Below, in pieces: positions 53,282-62,487 of a stretch of DNA of 64,000 nt (position 1 is its first letter; every line of letters starts with the position of its first letter). The position numbers and the translations under genes are program-made. The stretch lies in contig CAMDKS010000013.1 in NCBI GenBank assembly GCA_945900755.1, forward strand, positions 1 through 64,000. The letters run 5' to 3'. Source of the DNA: Bdellovibrio sp. ZAP7 (GTDB taxonomy: Bacteria > Bdellovibrionota_B > Oligoflexia > Oligoflexales > RGVZ01). The notes under the pieces are model-generated. The model made no database searches. It worked only from the letters and a program-made list of their open reading frames with translations, and was not told the origin of the DNA.

Positions 53282-55116
53282 TAGGCACCACGCCGGCGAA
53301 GGCGGCAAAGAAGCAGCGGAAGCAGAAGTGCGCAAACTACGGCCCACCTTGAATTTGAGGGCTCCAGCCTGTCGATTCTTCCGCTCGCTCCTATGGCGCC
53401 ACACCCGGCCGTAACCCGGTCAAGCGGCTGTCCCGTCGATACTTTATTGGAATTTAAAATCATGGCATTGACATCTAGTAACCCGCTACCCAGCAGAGGC
53501 CGCCTCGCTGTCTCGTTCGAGATCTTTGGATAATAAAAGGTCACATTAACTTTGCCACCCTCGGTATCTGCACCATAAAGTAGGGCAGCATTCGCCGTGT
53601 TCAAGATCCGGCTTCGAAGTTCTGCAAAACTCAAGTTCGGAGCCGCCGCAAGCAATAAGCCGGCAGAACCAGAGACGATTGGCGTAGCCATTGAAGTTCC
53701 GCTTTTGGGCCCGCTCGTACCTCCAGACAGCGTGGAAACTATGCCAACTCCGGGTGCAGCAATGTCGACCCAAGAACCAAAATTACTAAACGGCGCTTTT
53801 CCAATATAATCCTGATCATTAGTGCGCCCCACTGCCGAGACTGCGATGGCACTAGCTAACGCTGCTGGGTAAGCTCGAATCATTGAATCCTCATTTGAGG
53901 CCGCACCGATGACAAGCGTACCTGACCCGACATGCTTCAGCACATCCACCAGAATAGCAACACTGCGAGACCTAGAGTATTTGCCAAGCGATGCATTGGC
54001 AATTCGAACCGCACTGGTGCCATTTCTACGAAACTTCGTAAGGTATTTAAATGCGCGAATTTGACTCTCGTCATTGATTTGACCTGTGCTCCCGTCAACA
54101 ACCTTTAAGACCATGATTTTACACATCGGGCAAACGCCTCCCACCTGACTAGACGAATCCGGCTTTGCCGCAATTAACCCAGCAACATGGGTGCCATGAT
54201 TGCAGACATCATCGGGCTTTTCACCGCAACTAGTCCCTGGCCCTGACGCGTTAATAGGCCATACGTCTCCATTTCCAAGAGCCCCCTTCGCAATTATAGT
54301 GGTATTGCATCCATGCAAATCGTTGCCACACCCACCGCTTCCAACCGCTGGGTTAGTCCAAATACTGTCAATAAGCTGGGGGTGTTCATAATCAACCCCA
54401 GAATCTAAGACGGCAATGATGGGGGCACTGCTCACGACATCTGCTTCTATGAAATTTTTAGGGTCGGCCAATGTCGCAAATGCCTCTGGAAGTTTGATCA
54501 CTTTATGCCAATCTTGAAGTGCAGCATAGGTTGTGGCAAACTTCGCCAACTCACCTTCATACGGATCGGACATTTCATTTGGCTCAGCATACCAAATGCG
54601 GCCATCTCGCTCCCACTCTCCGAGCATCTCAGCCGCAGACTCGTCGCTCTCGAAATCCACTTTCGCCATAACGCCTGCTGGCGGATTCTCGGAAAATCCT
54701 TCCGCAAAACCTGAGGCCAACTCCAATAGAGCCTCGGGTGCAGAAAAAGATGGCGCCCATTCGGTTTTTTTAATCCAGCTCAAATCAACGGCTGATAATA
54801 CGTCCATGCTTGAGATCCTGGGATCCGCCAAATACGCATCACTCAATGTTGCATAGTGATGAGCGTATTCGCTTGCAAAGGAAGAAAAAAACAAACTCTC
54901 ATTACTATTGGTTTCACGAAACATAACAATATAGCTATGCGGAACTCGATTGGCGGTCGCTCCAGGGACGGAATCTTCTCCCAAACGAACGACCGGCAAG
55001 GGCTTTTGGGCTTCTGACATAAATTCAGGCCCCATCCTGCCACAGGCAAGCAGTCCCGATCCGCCCAATATGAAAGCGAACACTAACAGGCCATTTTTTT
55101 TAATATCGTGATTCAT
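53281..55116 (-). CDS. Subtilisin-family (S8) serine protease lipoprotein with C-terminal membrane anchor
   Basis: About 611 residues from ATG 55116. The lipoprotein signal ends LGGSGLLAC (Cys25). A propeptide-like region spans ~45-190, followed by the S8 catalytic domain with D238 (IAVLDSGVDYEHP), H307 (NHGTHVAGL) and S475 (SGTSMATP). Cysteine pairs near ~253-300 suggest disulfides. The tail has a Cys (TAGCGAIG), a hydrophobic helix (WAVVCALLLPLLLCRL) and RRRG, a layout recalling Cys-TM-Arg C-terminal sorting tags. First gene of a six-gene cluster. Confidence 0.86.
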   Translation of the reverse strand: MNHDIKKNGLLVFAFILGGSGLLACGRMGPEFMSEAQKPLPVVRLGEDSVPGATANRVPHSYIVMFRETNSNESLFFSSFASEYAHHYATLSDAYLADPRISSMDVLSAVDLSWIKKTEWAPSFSAPEALLELASGFAEGFSENPPAGVMAKVDFESDESAAEMLGEWERDGRIWYAEPNEMSDPYEGELAKFATTYAALQDWHKVIKLPEAFATLADPKNFIEADVVSSAPIIAVLDSGVDYEHPQLIDSIWTNPAVGSGGCGNDLHGCNTTIIAKGALGNGDVWPINASGPGTSCGEKPDDVCNHGTHVAGLIAAKPDSSSQVGGVCPMCKIMVLKVVDGSTGQINDESQIRAFKYLTKFRRNGTSAVRIANASLGKYSRSRSVAILVDVLKHVGSGTLVIGAASNEDSMIRAYPAALASAIAVSAVGRTNDQDYIGKAPFSNFGSWVDIAAPGVGIVSTLSGGTSGPKSGTSMATPIVSGSAGLLLAAAPNLSFAELRSRILNTANAALLYGADTEGGKVNVTFYYPKISNETARRPLLGSGLLDVNAMILNSNKVSTGQPLDRVTAGCGAIGASGRIDRLEPSNSRWAVVCALLLPLLLCRLRRRGA

Positions 55117-55347
55117 TGCTATTATTTCAGCAAAAATTAGAGAAATTAGCAAACTTTCAAGCAAGTTAAGTTTCTGGGCGCCCAAACCGCCTATTCATTG
55201 CACCAAATACTGCCATAAGTTATCATAAGATATGGGAACTCGTGAGAAAATTCTCTCTCACAGTCGACTCATGAAAAAGATCCGACACGTTAACGGCAAT
55301 GCAACACAATCTGGCACTATCCTTTCGAATTTGGTTAGGCGATATTA

Positions 55348-56025
55348 ATGAAAAAATTATTCGTTGTCTCCGCACCATCAGGAACTGGCAAAACAACTCT
55401 AAACGATCGGCTAATGTTGGAGCATTCCGGCATCGAGAAGGCCGTTAGCCACACAACGCGCAAGCCTCGAGCTGGAGAAGTGGACTCTCAAAGCTACCAT
55501 TTCGTGACCAACGACATATTTCAATCCATGATTGATAACGGAGAAATGCTTGAATGGGCCAATGTTTTTGGAAATTTTTACGGAACTAGCCATAAAGAAA
55601 TTGAACGCCTATTTGGCAAAGACCATGACGTCCTTCTAGAAATTGACGTTCAAGGATGCCAATCCATCATCCGACGTAGACCAAGTACCGTCACCGTTTT
55701 TATTTTGCCACCCTCGGTTGAAACCCTTTGGAATAGATTGGAGCAACGGGGGACAGATCCACTAAATATTCGCTGGAGAAGGTTTCTTGAGGCCAAGCAT
55801 GAAATTGAGGCCGGCTATATTTACGAACACTTCATCGTCAACGACGATTTCGAACGGGCCTATTCTGAGCTAAAGTCGATTATCCTCGACGGAAAGCACT
55901 CAAGCATAAGCCACAAAGAGGGTCTCGATATTTGCCGAAAACTGATGGCGGAATACCAAACCTCCCCACTCCTTCAAAATCTAAAAGCAAAATTTGGTGA
56001 TGACCTAGGATTATTAAATGTCTAG
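55348..56025 (+). CDS. gmk: Guanylate kinase
   Basis: The 225-residue enzyme phosphorylates GMP to GDP with ATP. The P-loop is SAPSGTGKTT (~8-17). The GMP-binding region is HTTRKPRAGEVDSQSYHFV, with GEMLEWANVFGNFYGTS and VLLEIDVQGC. AGGCGA precedes ATG 55348. The 3' end overlaps spoT by 8 bases. In many proteobacteria rpoZ lies between gmk and spoT; it is absent here. Confidence 0.95.
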   Translation: MKKLFVVSAPSGTGKTTLNDRLMLEHSGIEKAVSHTTRKPRAGEVDSQSYHFVTNDIFQSMIDNGEMLEWANVFGNFYGTSHKEIERLFGKDHDVLLEIDVQGCQSIIRRRPSTVTVFILPPSVETLWNRLEQRGTDPLNIRWRRFLEAKHEIEAGYIYEHFIVNDDFERAYSELKSIILDGKHSSISHKEGLDICRKLMAEYQTSPLLQNLKAKFGDDLGLLNV

Positions 56026-58291
56026 TGCCGAAGCGCAAACTCCTGACGAACTTTATCAAGCCCTTGCAACCTTGGTCGCTAAAAATATTCCAAATTTTAA
56101 CGAACCAAATCTAAGGAAGGCGTATGAATTCGCGGCCAAGTGCCATGGCGATCAAAAAAGGCAGTCAGGGGAACCATACGTCACACACCCGCTTGAAGTC
56201 GCCACAATTGTGGCCTCTTTTAAGGTGGATCAAGCGAGCATCATTGCAGCGTTGCTTCACGACGTCGTAGAAGACACGGACACCACCCTAGAGACCATTG
56301 AAAAAGAATTTGACAAAAGTGTCGCAGAGCTCGTAGACGGACTCACAAAAATCGCACGCATAGAATTCCGCTCCACTCAGGAGCGGCTTGCCGAAAACTT
56401 CCGCAAGATGGTGCTGGCTATGGCCAAAGATATTCGTGTTATTATCGTAAAGCTTGCAGATCGCCTCCACAACATGCGCACCATGAAGTCACTGCCTGAG
56501 GCAAAGCGACTACGTATAGCCCAAGAAACAATGGATATTTATGCGCCTCTAGCCAATCGCCTTGGCATGTACGGCGTAAAAAGCGAGCTAGAGGATCTCT
56601 GCCTTAGGCAAATTAAACCAGAAATTTACTCGGACCTAAAGGCAAAGATTTCGTCCAAAAAAAATCAGCGCCTGCAGTACATTGAAGATGTCAAAGATAT
56701 TTTGATCGCAGAAATGCAAAAATACAGCTTTACTAAATTTGAGGTTACGGGTCGCCCTAAGCACTTCTATTCTATTTACAAAAAAATGCAGGATCGTACG
56801 GTCGTTTTTGAGGACATCAACGATCTGTTTGCCTTTCGAATCATTGTCGAAAGTGTCAGAGACTGTTATGAAGCCTTGGGAGTGGTTCATGCCATGTGGA
56901 AGCCAATGCCTGGGCGGTTTAAAGACTATATTGCCATGCCCAAAGGCAACATGTATCAGTCGCTTCACACGACAGTCATTCGCCCAAGCGGAGAGCCTTG
57001 TGAGATTCAGATTCGAACAAGGACCATGCACGAAGTCTGTGAATATGGCGTAGCGGCGCACTGGAATTATAAGGAACGAGGATCCACGCCTGCCCGTCAA
57101 ACTCCTGAGTCACAAAAAATGGCGTGGCTAAACCAAATTGTGGAATGGCAAAATGAACTCAAAGATCCAGATGAATTCATGGAAGCGGTCAAAGTTGACC
57201 TTTTTGAGGAGGAAATATTTGTCTTTACCCCTAAAGGAGACGTGTTTCAACTTCCGATAAAGGCCACCGCTTTAGATTTTGCATTTGCGGTGCACTCTGC
57301 CGTCGGCCAATCGACCATCGGCGCAAAGGTCAATGGCCGAATGGTGCCAATAAAAAAAGAGCTGAAGAGCGGCGACATCATTGAAATTGTAACGTCCTCA
57401 AAACAGACTCCTAACAAAAACTGGCTATCCTTCGTCACTACGTCACGGGCCAAAAACCGAATCCGATCCTACCTACGCTCAGAGCAGCGCGAAAAAAGTA
57501 AACTGCTAGGAATAGAAATATTGCGTCAAGAACTGAGTGCGAGGCATCTTGATTTCGATAAGATGGATAAATCGGGCGAGCTCTTGGCCCTTTCTAAACT
57601 TGCGAAAGAATCAAATGTCGACGAAATGTGTATTGCTATCGGTTACGGAAAGTGTAATCCAGAAGTCATTTTAGATCGCGCCTTTCCTCAAAAGTCAGTT
57701 CAGACTCTTGCCGAAGCACAATCGACGTCATTGTCTCAACCCGCTTTGACTCCTATACTCACAAACAAAAAAACGGGCAAAGGCTCTAGGATCATGGTCT
57801 CGGGACTGGACAATCTTCTTGTAGTGATGGCTCGATGCTGCAACCCACTGCCGGGCGAAGAAATCGTGGGCTTTATAACTCGCGGCCGAGGTGTCACAAT
57901 TCATCAGTATGAATGTCCACGAGCAAGGGATTTGGATCCTGCACGGCGAGTCGAAGCCACCTGGGGTCATCCCAAAACTTTGGACGGGGTCACCGAGTTT
58001 GCAACTCACCTACGAATTGTAACGGCCGATCGACCTGGGATTTTAGCTCAAATCACAAATATTATTAGCCTTACAGGTGCCAACATTCAGAAGGCACAGG
58101 TACAAGTGGGCAAGGATTCTCTCGGGGTTCTTGATTTTGAGATCAAAGTTCGCGATTCCGCGCAATTGCAAATGATCATGCAAAAAATCGAAGCCACTCC
58201 CTCGGTCATGAGAATTGAACGAAAGATTCCAGGATATAATGTTAAAAAAAGCAAAGCAAAAAAAACCGTCAAAAAGAAAGCAGGGACGTAA
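56018..58291 (+). CDS. spoT: Bifunctional (p)ppGpp synthetase/hydrolase (Rel/SpoT)
   Basis: The 757-residue long RSH protein has an intact HD hydrolase (H43, H57, H81-D82 of LLHDVVEDTD, ~40-190). The synthetase domain (~240-370; GRFKDYIAMPKGN, NMYQSLHTTV, EIQIRTRTMHEVCEYGVAAHW) has the RxKD form typical of bifunctional enzymes. Then come TGS (~400-460), helical and zinc-finger-like parts (MARCCNPLPGEEIVGFITRG) and a C-terminal ACT domain (~670-745). It adjusts (p)ppGpp in response to starvation. It overlaps gmk and is coupled to the next small gene by a shared base. Confidence 0.95.
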   Translation: MSSAEAQTPDELYQALATLVAKNIPNFNEPNLRKAYEFAAKCHGDQKRQSGEPYVTHPLEVATIVASFKVDQASIIAALLHDVVEDTDTTLETIEKEFDKSVAELVDGLTKIARIEFRSTQERLAENFRKMVLAMAKDIRVIIVKLADRLHNMRTMKSLPEAKRLRIAQETMDIYAPLANRLGMYGVKSELEDLCLRQIKPEIYSDLKAKISSKKNQRLQYIEDVKDILIAEMQKYSFTKFEVTGRPKHFYSIYKKMQDRTVVFEDINDLFAFRIIVESVRDCYEALGVVHAMWKPMPGRFKDYIAMPKGNMYQSLHTTVIRPSGEPCEIQIRTRTMHEVCEYGVAAHWNYKERGSTPARQTPESQKMAWLNQIVEWQNELKDPDEFMEAVKVDLFEEEIFVFTPKGDVFQLPIKATALDFAFAVHSAVGQSTIGAKVNGRMVPIKKELKSGDIIEIVTSSKQTPNKNWLSFVTTSRAKNRIRSYLRSEQREKSKLLGIEILRQELSARHLDFDKMDKSGELLALSKLAKESNVDEMCIAIGYGKCNPEVILDRAFPQKSVQTLAEAQSTSLSQPALTPILTNKKTGKGSRIMVSGLDNLLVVMARCCNPLPGEEIVGFITRGRGVTIHQYECPRARDLDPARRVEATWGHPKTLDGVTEFATHLRIVTADRPGILAQITNIISLTGANIQKAQVQVGKDSLGVLDFEIKVRDSAQLQMIMQKIEATPSVMRIERKIPGYNVKKSKAKKTVKKKAGT

Positions 58292-58761
58292 TGCCACTTA
58301 TTAGTACCGAAAAATTTGCCGTTAAAATCAGAATTCTTCCCATTCTGCGACAAAAATTCTTGCCTTTTATTCTCGTCATATCTGCCATAGTTATCGCCAC
58401 CTCACGAGCGAACCCTGCGTTAGCGGCAGGGAAAGCTACAGTGGAGATCACAGCAACTGAATTAAAAAACAAAAAGATAGAGCTTTCGTTTACCACCAAG
58501 GCGGCCACTGGCCTTGTCATCAATCCTGAGGGGCCGTGGAAGCTAACCGTCAAGGATGCTGGCACCATAAAACTGGATAAGATGGAATATAAAAGAGAAG
58601 AGTGGAACGAAAAGAACGCGACCTTTACGGCGACGGGCGTTCCAAGTGATAAAAAAACGACTGACGTCAATTACAAAATGATTGTGTTTGTCTGCACTAA
58701 AGAAAAGTCCCAGTGCTTTCGCGAAGTCGTCGAGGGGCCTACCACCGTCACCTGGAAATAA
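58291..58761 (+). CDS. Exported protein of unknown function, 156 aa
   Basis: The start shares one base with the spoT stop (TAATG), with AGGGA upstream. A long signal sequence (~20-45; FLPFILVISAIVIATSRANP then ALAAG) precedes an Ig-like beta domain with two cysteines (FVCTKEKSQC) that may pair. No family was recognised. It lies in a housekeeping operon between spoT and metG but is itself an envelope protein. Confidence 0.66.
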   Translation: MPLISTEKFAVKIRILPILRQKFLPFILVISAIVIATSRANPALAAGKATVEITATELKNKKIELSFTTKAATGLVINPEGPWKLTVKDAGTIKLDKMEYKREEWNEKNATFTATGVPSDKKTTDVNYKMIVFVCTKEKSQCFREVVEGPTTVTWK

Positions 58762-58805
58762 TCGCATTCCCATTAAAATTTAATTTACCAAATTTGAGAT
58801 TCAAC

Positions 58806-60764
58806 ATGAAACCGACCAATACTTACGTGCCACCAGACATCGCAACCCTCAAAAAAAACGTGTTCCGCCCTAAAAAGGCCGTCGTTACGGCGGGAATGGT
58901 TTACGCTAATGGTCCAGCCCATTTGGGACACCTTGCAGGATGTCATATCCCCGCGGACATCTGTGCGAGATACCTACGAATGCTTATCGGCGCAGAAAAC
59001 GTCTTGTTCCCGTGCGGCACTGATGATCACGGATCCGCCAGTGAGCTTGCAGCGGTCAAGGCTGGCGAAACCATTCAGGAATATATCGGTAAAATTCACG
59101 CCGGACAAAAATCCACGATGGAGCGCTATACCATTAGCTGTGACGTCTACACGGGTACGTCTAGGGACGAATGTTTTCCTATCCACCAGGAAATCTCACA
59201 AGATTTTATTCGCAAGATGCACAAAAACGGCATGCTGGAAAAACGCACGAGCAAGCAGTGGTATGATCCCAAGCTAAAACGCTTTCTCCAAGATCGGTTT
59301 GTGACGGGTAAATGTCCAAACCCTAAATGCGAAAACCAGGGCGCGTACAGTGACGAATGCGACCATTGTGGCACTCAGTATGATCCTACCGAACTCCAGT
59401 CCCCCAAAAGCGCGCTGAGTGACGCCACCCCTGAATTGCGGGACACGGTTCACTGGTGGCTTGATCTATGGAAGGTTGCAGACCCGCTCAGACAGTGGGT
59501 TCAAACCAGAGAAAAAGTTTGGCGAAGTGGCGCCTACTTGGAAGTCATTAACACGGTGCTACCTGGGTTGCGTTTTAGTAATGTTCATGAGACTGCTTAT
59601 AAGCTCTTAAAAGACACCCTACCGAAACACAAAAGTAAGTATGCAGCCGGTAAAAAAATCATGCTCCAATGCGAAAACAAAGCTGATTTGATATCTATTC
59701 GAGCCTTGCTTGACAGCAAAGACTTCGGCACTGAACTTGCCGATGACTGGGCGCACCGCTCCATGACGAGAGATGTATCATGGGGCATTCCCCTGCCCCT
59801 TGATCTCGATCCAGAAATGAAAGACAAAACTCTATATGTTTGGCCTGACTCTTTGATCGCACCCATTTCTTTTTCGAAGGTGGCACTAAAAAAGCAGGGA
59901 CGCGATCCAAACCTTTCTGACGAATTTTGGAAGGATCCTGATGCGCGAATTTGTCAGTTCCTTGGCCAAGACAATGTTTTTTTCTACACCTTGATGCAAG
60001 GAGCCATGTGGCTTGGCACTCAGTCCGACCCCTTGACTTTGCCAACGAAGGGTCAGTATCAGATGACCGATGTTTTCAGCGTCTTCCATTTGATGGTTGA
60101 CGGAGACAAGATGAGCAAGTCTCGTGGAAATTTTTACACGGGCGATCAGTTATTGGACGAAAAGGGATATACCGCCGATCAAATTCGTTATTTTCTCGCC
60201 TTGCTGAGTCTTCCGGAAAAATCGTCCAATTTTGATTTCAACACATTAATTGAACGCAACAAGTTTCTGGCCGGCCCCATGAATGCCGCGTTCGAAAAGC
60301 CTATTTCGGCGTGCCATTCAAAATTTGGGGGAAAGGTTCCTAACGGCAACCTACACCCTAAAATTTTGGATGAGTCGACTAAAATGATTCAGCGTTACCT
60401 GAAATCCATGGAGCGAGCCGAATACGCGACACTCTTGTATGCGATCGAAAACTATGCCCGCGCCATAAATAGCTTATTCACTCAGTTTAAACCTCACGAC
60501 GACCGCTTTCCTGAAGAACAGCGAAATGACGCCTTGTTTACCTGCTTCTACGTTTTAAAAAACATAATCATCATGCTCTATCCATTTGTACCAACGACCA
60601 TGGACAGAGTGCGAGAATCCCTAAACCTGCCTGCCACTGTATTTTCAGTGGATGAACTAGGGGTCCCGATGGCCGGCGGTCACGCCATTGGGCAAAAGCA
60701 GGATTTCTTCCCCGCAGTAGCTGGGACTTCTGTGGGACCGGTCCCGTCCACGTCCGAAACCTGA
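58806..60764 (+). CDS. metG: Methionyl-tRNA synthetase
   Basis: About 652 residues from ATG 58806. This is a class I synthetase charging tRNA-Met: HLGH motif at 39-42, a zinc-knuckle domain CPNPKCENQGAYSDECDHCG, and KMSKS at 435-439 (DGDKMSKSRGNF). The tail after ~620 is short, without the EMAP/Trbp111 tRNA-binding domain of E. coli MetG. It lies 44 bases after the exported protein gene and 6 before the S51 peptidase. Confidence 0.95.
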   Translation: MKPTNTYVPPDIATLKKNVFRPKKAVVTAGMVYANGPAHLGHLAGCHIPADICARYLRMLIGAENVLFPCGTDDHGSASELAAVKAGETIQEYIGKIHAGQKSTMERYTISCDVYTGTSRDECFPIHQEISQDFIRKMHKNGMLEKRTSKQWYDPKLKRFLQDRFVTGKCPNPKCENQGAYSDECDHCGTQYDPTELQSPKSALSDATPELRDTVHWWLDLWKVADPLRQWVQTREKVWRSGAYLEVINTVLPGLRFSNVHETAYKLLKDTLPKHKSKYAAGKKIMLQCENKADLISIRALLDSKDFGTELADDWAHRSMTRDVSWGIPLPLDLDPEMKDKTLYVWPDSLIAPISFSKVALKKQGRDPNLSDEFWKDPDARICQFLGQDNVFFYTLMQGAMWLGTQSDPLTLPTKGQYQMTDVFSVFHLMVDGDKMSKSRGNFYTGDQLLDEKGYTADQIRYFLALLSLPEKSSNFDFNTLIERNKFLAGPMNAAFEKPISACHSKFGGKVPNGNLHPKILDESTKMIQRYLKSMERAEYATLLYAIENYARAINSLFTQFKPHDDRFPEEQRNDALFTCFYVLKNIIIMLYPFVPTTMDRVRESLNLPATVFSVDELGVPMAGGHAIGQKQDFFPAVAGTSVGPVPSTSET

Positions 60765-60770
60765 GACCAC

Positions 60771-61430
60771 ATGACGACGATTCTCCTTTATAGCGATTTT
60801 CGACCGAACATCAGCATCTTAGTTGACGACCAAATGCTACGCGTTTTAGCTGGTACGGCGTGTCGCATCGTCTACATTCCATCGGACTCAGACACCAAAA
60901 GACGATACTTTTCCAAGGTCGTCGATCAGTATGCCAAACTTGGCATTACTGACGTCCACTATTTTGACCTTGGCGAAGAGTTTGACGCCGCAAGTATTCC
61001 TACACTTCTTGCTTGCGACTTGATTCACCTCTCTGGTGGCGATCCTGTGCGCTTCATGGAGTTGATGAAACAACGGAGCTTTAGCGAACACCTAAGAGCT
61101 TTTCTTAAGCGTGGCGGCGTGCTCATGGGGGTAAGTGCCGGAGCCATGATTCTCTCGCGTTCCCTTGGGCTGTTGGCCATCGACGAAGGTCCAAAGAGTA
61201 AATCCGGGCGGAGGGATTCAAAGTCATCCCCAAAAAATAGCACGTTAAAATTTTTAGATTTTGAATTCTATCCGCATTTTAAAAGCGACGAGCAGACGTC
61301 GAAGCACTTAGCCCACTACGCGCGCGCTCAAAAAACCGTCGTCTACGCCTGCGATGACGACGCTGGTCTCATGGTTCAAAATGGTCAGGTCACATCGATT
61401 GGTCAAGTCACTCGGTTTGAACCGTGGTGA
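60771..61430 (+). CDS. Peptidase S51-family protein
   Basis: The 219-residue protein has the S51 (peptidase E/cyanophycinase) fold: IHLSGGDPVRFMELM and the nucleophile elbow GVSAGAMILS with S122. A FEFYPHFKSDEQTSKHLAHY segment provides the histidine region. Family members cleave Asp-X dipeptides or cyanophycin; the substrate here is unknown. It is co-directional and 6 bases after metG, ended by an intrinsic terminator at 61440-61476. Confidence 0.82.
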   Translation: MTTILLYSDFRPNISILVDDQMLRVLAGTACRIVYIPSDSDTKRRYFSKVVDQYAKLGITDVHYFDLGEEFDAASIPTLLACDLIHLSGGDPVRFMELMKQRSFSEHLRAFLKRGGVLMGVSAGAMILSRSLGLLAIDEGPKSKSGRRDSKSSPKNSTLKFLDFEFYPHFKSDEQTSKHLAHYARAQKTVVYACDDDAGLMVQNGQVTSIGQVTRFEPW

Positions 61431-61439
61431 ACTCAGTGG

Positions 61440-61476
61440 TTACGATAGATTAATATTTTCTATCGTAAGGTTTTTT
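61440..61476 (+). terminator. Intrinsic terminator of the gmk-to-S51 run
   Basis: The 9-bp perfect stem ttacgatag / ctatcgtaa, 11-base loop, then gg and six T. It overlaps the last codons of the RIO kinase on the other strand. Confidence 0.85.
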
Positions 61477-62304
61477 AATGACACCGCGTTTGATCAACTC
61501 TTCTTCTTCGACCGCTTTAATTTCGTCAATCATGCCGCGAACATCCGCTTTTTTGGTACTGTGTTGAAAATAGCCCGTTAATTTAGAATCAGGCTTTAGT
61601 TTTCCGTTTTCATAAAGCTTCCAAATCTCATGCGCATAATCACTTGACGCAATCTCTGGAGCAAATCGGCTAAAATAGGCAGCCAGCTGCACTAGATCAC
61701 GTTCAAACAATCGAAAGGCATTGTTAGCTGTTGATTGGATGGCCTGAGGAAGATCGATAATCACAGGACCGTCGTGGGCCATAAGAATATTAAATTCCGA
61801 TAAATCCCCATGGACGTATCCAGCACACAGCATCAAAACAACTTGCCGCATGATTATTGTGTGGCACTCTCGGGCTTTTTCTTTGGTCAACGTCACATCG
61901 TTAAGCCTCGGAGCTGCTTGCCCTTCGGAGTCAACAATCATTTCAAGCAGGATGACACCCTCATAGTAGTCGTAAGTTTTCGGCACCCGAACGCCTGCTG
62001 CTGCAAGCATTGTGAGGGCTTCAACTTCAGTACTTTGCCAATCCGATTCGCGTTCTTCGCGTCCATGGCGACTACCACTATTTTTGGCGCGTGCATCACG
62101 AGAGTTACGAGATTTTCGACCCTCTGTGTACTGAGACGCATTTTTAAACGACCGATTGTTGGCTTCTTTATAAACTTTAGCGCAGCGATATTCGCCATTA
62201 GACAATACAACATACACTTCGGCTTCTTTGCCGCTCTTAAGTTGACCGACAACGTCTTCGATCAAGTTGGCATCTAACAATGGCTGTAAACGGGGTGGCA
62301 TTCT
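61450..62304 (-). CDS. RIO-type atypical protein kinase
   Basis: About 284 residues from ATG 62304. RIO signatures are GKEAEVYVV (nucleotide loop ~27-35), RCAKVYKE (catalytic Lys ~44), VHGDLSEFNIL with D168 and N173, and VIIDLPQAI with metal-binding D185. A basic Ser/Arg-rich insert (~62-88) lies after the Lys. RIO1/RIO2 act in ribosome maturation in archaea and eukaryotes; bacterial members are of uncertain role. Its 3' end overlaps the convergent terminator. Confidence 0.85.
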   Translation of the reverse strand, partial: RMPPRLQPLLDANLIEDVVGQLKSGKEAEVYVVLSNGEYRCAKVYKEANNRSFKNASQYTEGRKSRNSRDARAKNSGSRHGREERESDWQSTEVEALTMLAAAGVRVPKTYDYYEGVILLEMIVDSEGQAAPRLNDVTLTKEKARECHTIIMRQVVLMLCAGYVHGDLSEFNILMAHDGPVIIDLPQAIQSTANNAFRLFERDLVQLAAYFSRFAPEIASSDYAHEIWKLYENGKLKPDSKLTGYFQHSTKKADVRGMIDEIKAVEEEELIKRGVIKKPYDRKY

Positions 62305-62337
62305 CATAGTTATATAAATATACCAATATAAAGACAA

Positions 62338-62487
62338 AAGTCGATAAAAAGTCAGACGCGGATATTTGACGCATTTAAATGAGCAATATCATCAGGTTGA
62401 GTATATTCAAATATATCTATATACAAAAATATTAATATTGCTTAGGATATCACCTGAATAGCTTTCCTTTGTACTAAGGATTTAGAA
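62338..62487. promoter_or_regulatory. AT-rich regulatory region before the SahR-like regulator
   Basis: Divergent region between the RIO kinase and the ArsR-methyltransferase gene. It holds aatattaatatt (62428-62439), a perfect palindrome, and runs such as caaatatatctatatac. These are candidate operator sites; no defined -35/-10 was fixed. Confidence 0.35.
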
